The translations under genes and the position numbers were made by a program. From positions 1,070,001 through 1,134,000 of the forward strand of contig WPIO01000056.1 in the NCBI GenBank assembly GCA_009760855.2: a stretch of DNA of 64,000 nt. The letters are read 5' to 3'. Every line of letters begins with the position of its first letter. The stretch's first letter is position 1. Below are positions 57,336 to 64,000 of the stretch, piece after piece. The DNA is from Cristatella mucedo (Eukaryota; Bryozoa; Phylactolaemata; Cristatellidae). A model generated the notes under the pieces. That model saw only the letters and a program-made list of their open reading frames with translations, ran no database searches and was not told the origin of the DNA.

Positions 57336-59695
57336 GTAAGATCTGGAACCGCTGGACTCACGAGCTGTAAAATTGCGAATCCCCGATTCTTTCTAAAATA
57401 CGGTGGCACGTTTTTGGTACTTTAAAAAGCAATTTACCCGACCCTTGTCATTGGCAATGAAATACTATCCAAGTGTTTTACCTCGAACCGGATTTTTTAA
57501 GAAATATAATAGTTTGGTTGCTATTTGACCTCCAAATGTAAGAAAAAGATTGATGCACCCGGCAGGATTCGAGTAAGAGAATTCATGTACCAGAATTCTA
57601 GACACTAACTACGAGACCACTGGGATCTTCATTGGTATAGTTTTGTTGATCGATGCACTTGTCGCTATGGTCGCTAGCAATGATTCAGAGCTCTGACACC
57701 CAGGCAGTTAGTTACCGGTAACGACGCCAGACCGTGTATTCTGCTGCTTTTTTTGGAAATGGCTGTCTTCTAACACGGCTGATGAGAAATAATGACGGCA
57801 TTGGGACAACCTTGGGACTTCCGGTGGATTCTCGCCGTGAGCTCCTTACAACCCCAGTAGCTTATGATGCAGTCTACCCAGGTCCACCCAGGGCTACTCT
57901 AAACTAGTAGGTCGCCAGAACCCAAGTAGGAGTTTGTTCTCTTTCCCCCTCCCGCTGTTTAAGCGATTATTGTCTAGAAGAGAAAGAATTATTGTCTAGA
58001 AGAGGAAGCTTCGCATGTGTTTCCGGCGGACTCACTGACTAATCTTGATTTTAATCTTCCAATCTAAGAAGACCCTCTAGATTCTATATCTACTGGTCTC
58101 CTTCGAAGGCACCTAGATTTACTGCGGCCCTGCCTTAATAAAAATCGCAAATCTGCCTTTAGCCTCAGGTTTTATTCCACCGTATTTTGAAAATTCACCA
58201 ATAGGCCACTCAATAAGTAATCAACACTGGACTAAAGGAACGTAATCGTGCTCCAGCGTAACTTTAAGAACAACCAATAAGCTACAACCACTTTGTCGTC
58301 CTGGCTGGTAGAATTGCACTAGATATGTATAATGGTATAGCGCTCTACAATTGTTATACTTTTGATATTATACCAGCTTCGACGCAACGACACAGCCTCA
58401 TATCAAACTACCTTAATTTTCGAGAAAAAACTATATCGCATTGTACACACTGTGTGTGCAGATTTCCTGCGCTGAAGGTAATTTATTAGTAGAGGGCTTG
58501 TGTCCGGATGGCGGCACTGAAAGGTTACCTTAACGCCTTTTTCTTACCTTGCACGGATTTGTGGGTCAACATGTATCTAGGCCTCTGAATCGGCTTCCTT
58601 TTACACATAAACTGTAGCTTGTGACGGTATTCTTATTTTTCGATGTTTCGGACTAAGGACTTTGGCCGCGAGTCAGTAACATAGCCACTCACTTGTAAGA
58701 GCAAAATTTGCTTCTTGCACCTTATGCGTCTGCTGAAAGATATATGTAGCTGATTATGCACAGCTATGCTCGGGCGCACTTCGACTTATAGATTATAACT
58801 ACTTCTCCTTGAATGATCTCGTAGGAAAATAAATAACAACGTAACTTTTATAAATAGAGCGGCTCGGAATTGGCATAAAGTGACGTTTGGTAAACTGAAC
58901 TCTTGCCCTGCATACATTCCTCATGTCCTGGATGCTTGCCAACTTCATCCAACTAATTGACAACAAATCCCTCTCCTAGGAAAGCCTGAACTTGTTGGTT
59001 TGTATTCGGTAACTTCTCACTATTCACGTTTGGCGCGCTGCGATGCTTTATCGTCGAGTGCTCGTAGCTTGGACTCACTTTGCTCGTTTTGATGCTTGGG
59101 TGCCCGTTTTGAAGATACTTAGGCGCCGTGTGAAGATCAATGGACACTTACAAGTTTCAGTCACAATAATCTACCTCTAAAGCTAGTCACAATGTTCGAT
59201 ACCTGTCAAAACTTAGCTTATATTTAACTTTAATAGATACCTAAAGATCTTCATAACTCCCGGGTTCTCTCTTGTTTAGGCTTCAAGTCGCTGGGTTTTA
59301 AGTTGGATCGAGGCGTCTGATCTTTAATAAGCAAACGGAGTATAATCACTGAGTTGTGCCATAAATCAATGATAAGCCATACAATTTATTAGATGGTGCG
59401 CAGCCCTTAGCGTTACGGCGACACACTCAGGTAGCACTAACTCATTTTTTTAAGCAGAGAGAGAGAGAGGCTGATTGATAAAACTTATAAAATATCTCTG
59501 CGCTCGCGGTTCAAGAGGCTGCCGAGTGTCTCGAAGCTTTGAATGTCACATGACTGCAAAATATGTAACGTGTAAAACATGTAGGTGCTCATAAAAAAAC
59601 ATTTTGTTACATCTTCACTATGCATTAGTTCCAGTTACTGTCGCTGCTGTATTGGAATTCAAAAAAAAATAATTCTTTGGTGTCCGTTTTAAAGT
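57336..59695. other. Intron between exons a and b: nothing firm
   Basis: A minus-strand tRNA-SINE-like scrap (gcaggattcgagtaagag) lies near 57560-57625 and an (AG)n run at 59457-59470. No other exon with matching phase was recognised. Confidence 0.35.
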
Positions 59696-59700
59696 TGCAG

Positions 59701-59772
59701 ATAGCTTCAATACCACTTTTCCGACAACGGAGATAACAGTATTGGTCAATAATACAGACATTCTCAAACAAG
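59701..59772 (+). CDS. Exon 'b' of the unidentified extracellular protein gene
   Basis: 72-nt exon, acceptor agttgcag, donor aag|gtatgg, phase 1-1. It encodes SFNTTFPTTEITVLVNNTD and a few more residues: a Thr-rich strand with two N-glycosylation sequons. It joins exon a in frame. Too short for family assignment; the call rests on splice sites, phase and composition. Confidence 0.45.
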
Positions 59773-60095
59773 GTATGGTTTTTAGCCCAAGATTCTTACT
59801 CTGAGTGTAAATACTTATAGCTGTTTTATCATGTAGTTATACATCCGTTTTCACTAAAATTGTCTTTTGCGAGTTCTGTTTTTTAGGTTATTCTTTATTT
59901 GCATGATAAATCACCCAACGAAAGCAACCTTCATCTACGATATGATATTTTAGGCAATATTTATTTTAGTAAATAATAAATGCATTTTGGTTGTTATTGA
60001 TAAACTCACCGTTTGCTTTGGATGTCTATATGGTTGCTTAACTCAAGGTTGCGTACCTATTTCTCACACTGACAAGCATGTCTATATACGCATAT

Positions 60096-60216
60096 CACAC
60101 ACACGCACGCACGCACGCACGCACGCACAAGCACGTACGCACATGCGCAGGTATATATATATATATATACCTGCTAGTGTGGGCAATATATATATAGTAT
60201 ATATATATATATATAC

Positions 60217-60277
<61 letters not shown>

Positions 60278-60280
60278 AAG
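60096..60280. repeat. Microsatellite cluster (ACGC)n, (AT)n, (AG)n
   Basis: CACGCACG units to about 60128, AT runs at 60152-60170 and 60186-60258, then AG to 60279. It abuts the 3' end of the R2/NeSL-like LINE fragment. Confidence 0.95.
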
Positions 60281-60284
60281 ACTT

Positions 60285-61000
60285 ATTGAAGTGTTTAACT
60301 TGCATATGTACACAAGCCGGTTGTGCCTTGCCCTACCAGGGTCGTGGGTGCTACCCGGGCCTCCCGGTTCAGGAGCCGGGACTAGGCGACTTCCGAGCCG
60401 GTAATGGCGTCGGAGACGCAGTGCCGCCTCAATGGCCTTCTCTCTCTCTGTTCGTGTGATGCCGAGGTCCGACAGGCAAGCTTCATTGTTTAGCCACCAG
60501 CTGCCAAGAGCTCCGACCACGAAGGACCTCGCCCACCGAAAACCGGTAGACAGCGGTCAGAAAAGACCGGGCAACGGCCGCATACTTATCGGTCAACACC
60601 AAAACCAGGTGTCGGGCCGTGATTGCATGCAGCATCTGCCGGCTGTGGCTCAGCACGTGGCAAACGGTCTCCGCCTGCGTGCGGCATAGGCGGCAACTGG
60701 TAAAAGTCCTGGGGTATGTCAGACTCCTAGCAGCAGCCACTGGTAGCACGTCCAGGTGCGTTCGGTGGACGAGCCACCAGGCCTGGAACGGCAGGCCGAG
60801 AGCAGTTGTCCGGAAGTGACTGTGGGTGGCGAATCTGTCAATGGCCAGGCAGCGGCTAACCCCGCCTGCCCTGTGCAGGCGGGGTCAGCACTAGCACAGC
60901 CTTCCTCAAGCCTGGCCAACTCCCGCCGCTTCGCGATAACCACTCGCGGTACGAGCGAGTGCTCGATGCCTTGTCAGAGTAGGTGGACACAACCAGCACT
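60285..61000 (-). mobile_element. R2/NeSL-like LINE fragment (C-terminal zinc knuckle and endonuclease start)
   Basis: Minus-strand frame around 60830-60483 reads RTHLDVLPVAAAR, then CRLCRTQAETVCHVLSHS and ITARHLVLVL. This C-x2-C-x7-H pattern followed by TARH matches the cysteine-histidine motif between reverse transcriptase and the restriction-like endonuclease of R2/R4/NeSL-group LINEs. In it the last cysteine has become Ser. A shifted frame (60520 downward) continues GALGSWWLNNEACLSDLGI, a C-terminal signature of such elements. Frameshifts make it a pseudogene. GC-rich unlike its surroundings. Confidence 0.65.
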
Positions 61001-61283
61001 TTAGGGTCGGCCAGCGAGAGGCAGCAGGAGAGCCGCTAACGGGCGTCCAACCGCTGCGAGGTCGGGCCGACCCTGTTTCTATGGCCGAAGGCTGCTGGGC
61101 TCAGGTATCGCGAACGCTCCTCGTCGGACGACTTCGTGCCGCCAAGCTGGCGACAGCTCGGTCGAGGTTGGTTGAGTGCTAGGGACAGTGTTGAGATCGT
61201 GACGTGAAAATGCACACCCCAGCCTTATCACATTGCCACGCCTAGATGTCTTTGGGTACTAGGCTGGGAGCTACCGACCTTGA

Positions 61284-61985
61284 CTACCCAATCGGAACAT
61301 AGCGTTCCTGAACTGCAGACGACGGGAAGCTCCCGTTATCGCTAACGTCTGCGGACTTGAGTTTATTATTAAACGTTGTCGAGTTCGGTTGCGTTCTGAG
61401 TGTTCCAAGTAGTTTGCTATTTAGCAATATGCGAACACTCACGCTCGCAACAATAGCTAATTTGCCGGAGGGCGCCGCTTTGTAGAATTGGCCTGTTGAT
61501 TCGGCATTAAAGATATCGGATGCATCGAACCTTTCCATCAAGGTGGGCAAGACGCTGGGAATCCAATTTTCGGCTCTGGTTTGATCTGCAGGAGCTCTTT
61601 CACTACCAATCTTCATAAACGTAATGCTACACCAAATTTTAAGACGCTCTAGCAAGCCATTTTTATGGAACAAATGACGTACAGCCGAGCGTCAGCGATA
61701 GCTGCTGGGGCTTCTCTATCATTAATGAGCCGTTTATCGCAGCATTTTGCTGCCGCATTTGATAAAACCATTCCATCAGAGCATCGACAATTTTATCGTT
61801 AGGATTTCCACTTTTTATTTTTTAGCTCAGATTCCCCTTGAAGAGCGCTTCATGGCGAATTTCTTTTTCTGCCTTCTTTATTTTGAAAACTGAAAACACG
61901 TTGAACTCCTCAGCAACGGCAGGCTGCTTTTTCGATTTCAACGCCTCAAAAGCTTGCAGCTTTTTTCAATTGTAAGCGTATTTAT
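61284..61985 (-). pseudogene. pogo/Tigger-like DDE transposase relic
   Basis: On the minus strand, 61985-61850 encodes KLQAFEALKSKK and PAVAEEFNVFSVFKIKK, the N-terminal helix-turn-helix. 61800-61700 encodes KIVDALMEWFYQMRQQNAAI, the CENP-B-type second DNA-binding part. The frame 61673-61284 encodes FHKNGLLERLK and DIFNAESTGQFYKAAPSGKLA, where active elements read IFNADETGLFYK. The first catalytic Asp is replaced. In-frame stops and frameshifts separate the three parts. Inserted in the intron between exons b and c of the unidentified gene. Confidence 0.75.
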
Positions 61986-61999
61986 TTTGAAGTAGGACC

Positions 62000-63040
62000 C
62001 ATGGCTACTGCTGTATAGTATTTACATATAACAGAAAATCAAACGTACGCCACTATACTGTAACAAATTGCAACAACGAAAAGCTATTTTTATGCATGGT
62101 AACCCACCTTTAACACAATAACACAAAAAATTAATTAATTCAAAACTTTCATGAACATCCAGTTAATATCCTCCTCGTTTTTCTACTCTCCTTTTCCAAC
62201 TAGTCCGCCTCACCCGCACGTCTTTCCTCACGTCCTCCTCCTCCTCCTCCTCTTCCTCCTCCTCCTCCTCTTCCTCCTCCTCCTCCTCCTCCACAGTGTT
62301 CTCCTTCTCCTCCTGCTGCTCCTCAATGTCTTGCTCGTCCTCCAGTGCATTCAAAGCGTACTTGCTGACAACTAAAGGCACTAGTGGAGATTTTTTGGTG
62401 GTGATAATACAGGCGGCACAGCGCTTCGAAGCTCTGCTGTGTCTTCGGTTAAGCGATTTTAACAAAACAATCACGAAACCGTTATTTCGAAATCGCTAGT
62501 GATAGTCAGCAGGGAGAGCTCAGACTAGCGCCGTGTTCGCAAGCTCATGTATAGTGCTTCACGGAGCTGATAACTTACCAAACAGCCTGCAACAAAGGCG
62601 TGGTCCCCGGCGCCGACGTAGCGTAAGATGGCTGCCCGAAATCTGATTACATGTGGGGAGCATGTGGGGTAGCCGCTGGACTGGCGACGTGCTTTTACCT
62701 GACGTAGCGCAACGCTGACGTAACGCCCGTAACCCTTCCGGCAGGCGAGCGAGGGCGGGGTGAGCGGAGCCACTCACTCGCAGACGCCTTAGAAACTTCT
62801 GTAGTTGGATACGCTGTAAATGTGCACTTGAGCGGAGGACAAGTCCAAAGTCAGTCTCAAATCTTATTCGTATATGCGAGTATTCTCGTCAGTGAGTCAA
62901 TAAAGCTCTTGAAACCAAGGTAAGTTAATATATATATATATATAATATATATATATATATATTTATTTATTTATATAACAGCTTGATCTAATTGTCTATC
63001 TCAGTGCTATCTGGCGGCAAAGCAGAATTTTCTGTATCTT
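62000..63040. other. Intronic: (TCC)n at 62232-62292 and (AT)n at 62929-62975
   Basis: The CTC/TCC tract gives a poly-Glu shadow ORF on the minus strand. The region 62520-62770 is GC-richer but shows no recognised exon. Confidence 0.5.
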
Positions 63041-63045
63041 TTTAG

Positions 63046-63222
63046 AGTGTGATAATAATACAATCACTGACTTGACCGATGAAAAAAGCGTCGACATGAC
63101 AAAGTGTTTTATGGACTGCCAATCTGGAGACGTCAGAAAGCAGAAAAGCCTCGACAATTTTACAGCAAAATGCTTGAAGCGATTGGGTCACCAATGGAAA
63201 AACATTTCAAAAGCTTGCCAAG
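63046..63222 (+). CDS. Exon 'c' of the unidentified extracellular protein gene
   Basis: 177-nt exon, acceptor tttttag, donor caag|gtccat (weak after GT), phase 1-1. Encodes CDNNTITDLTDEKS, MTKCFMDCQSGD, NFTAKCLKR and NISKACQ: five cysteines and three N-glycosylation sequons in 59 residues. No family recognised. The frame stays open to 63269, so the donor is the uncertain part. Confidence 0.42.
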
Positions 63223-63594
63223 GTCCATTATTTGCATCACATCAGCTACAGCTGAGGCTAAAGAATTAGGCGTCCTAAAAAATGCTTCAGCTTTAAATCA
63301 CGTGATACATTTTGAAGTTGGTATTGCTTTGGTCTCATTTAATTCTTATCACATAACTGGCGTCACATCTTAAGCAGGCATTTGGTGGAGCACGATCCTT
63401 ATCTCTGAGATGCCTCCATAAAGCCACCAATTGAATGTTTAGCGACATGCTAGTCAAAACGAGCTCACCATCCGCAGTTAACGTTCTTTATAAGCTAACC
63501 ATGGACGAACTCTATGAGACCGTTCGGTCTGCAGCTCTGCTTACTTCTAAATACTGCTGATTGACTTGTGAAAGAAGACATTTCGTCATTGTAG

Positions 63595-63792
63595 TTCAAT
63601 GCAACCTCACGGTCCCCGATAATGGTTATGAAATGAAATATTGGAATGGCTACATGGAATGGCTATTCTTGAACAGTACCCATGCTCTCATCGATTTCGG
63701 CAAGGAGAGAGAAGCCAGCGATGTCCTCCGCATTCTCATGTTGAGCTGCCAACCAAGCAGTGGTACATGGTCAACAACGCCAATGTGTCAAG
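63595..63792 (+). CDS. Exon 'd': sushi/CCP-like module of the unidentified gene
   Basis: 198-nt exon, acceptor cattgtag, donor caag|gtggga, phase 1-1, the usual phase of sushi exons. It starts with QCNLTVPDNGYEM and ends LSCQPSSGTWSTTPMCQ, the C..(P)..NG and C...GxW...PxC pattern of complement control protein domains. The second of the four sushi cysteines falls where IDFGKE is read, so one disulfide partner is missing. Two sequons (NLT, NST). The gene continues beyond the window. Confidence 0.55.
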
Positions 63793-63937
63793 GTGGGAGC
63801 AGTGGCAAGCAAGCTTTTACGAAAAACTCTTATTATCACTTGCAGCCATTTATTAAGGTCATGCATGCACTCTACCGTTTAGTGGTGTCAAGCAAGGCTG
63901 CATAGGACGGCAAGTACTGATAGAGTTATGCTTTATT

Positions 63938-64000
63938 TCGGAATCTAATCGTTTACCTATACCATGTACACACCTCAAATTCTTTGCAGACCGTGCCTTT
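63938..64000 (+). mobile_element. CR1/L2-type LINE fragment, cut by the window edge
   Basis: ttcggaatctaatcgtttac, then cctcaaattctttgcagac, matching 19487-19550 of the copy at 18716. It runs off the right edge. Confidence 0.75.

Noticed and set aside
62163-62474. Poly-glutamate ORF on the minus strand
   Set aside because: Translation of the (TCC)n tract.

Overview
This is animal (metazoan) nuclear DNA. It contains two multi-exon genes with GT-AG introns that I can reconstruct codon by codon, part of a third gene, and a dense load of retrotransposon and DNA-transposon remnants and long dinucleotide microsatellites. Nothing is prokaryotic. The lineage cannot be fixed from this window. The LINE/SINE style and a SPIN-type hAT element suggest an invertebrate, and a mollusc is my weak guess.

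Left third (about 5.0-23.8 kb, minus strand): a peptidylglycine alpha-hydroxylating monooxygenase (PHM) gene in ten exons whose phases all match. It starts with a signal peptide at 23743 and carries every copper-ligand motif of the family. Exon 10 either ends at a stop at 4998, giving a secreted single-domain PHM of 366 aa, or splices onward from a donor after 5036 to exons not found here. Its introns hold CR1/L2-type LINE 3' ends, tRNA-derived SINEs and a 1.2-kb foldback element with TTAA ends that is itself interrupted by a small transposon.

Middle (24-32.8 kb): no gene recognised. There are decayed LINE copies, a chimeric LINE remnant and a strong CpG-rich block at 30.28-31.15 kb.

Centre-right (32.8-46.8 kb, plus strand): a complete TIM44 gene (mitochondrial presequence import motor) in twelve exons, 419 aa, from a short targeting-peptide exon to the stop. 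Its introns contain a SPIN-like miniature hAT element with a target-site duplication, a second LINE family and three long (GT)n tracts.

Right (47-64 kb): LINE copies, one nested inside another with a recoverable empty site; an R2/NeSL-like LINE fragment; a pogo/Tigger transposase relic; and four plus-strand exons of an unidentified, heavily N-glycosylated extracellular protein (56.9-63.8 kb). All four exons are phase 1-1 and the last resembles a sushi/CCP module. That gene runs off the right edge.

The two known genes act in unrelated pathways (neuropeptide amidation and mitochondrial import). They are neighbours, not a functional cluster.
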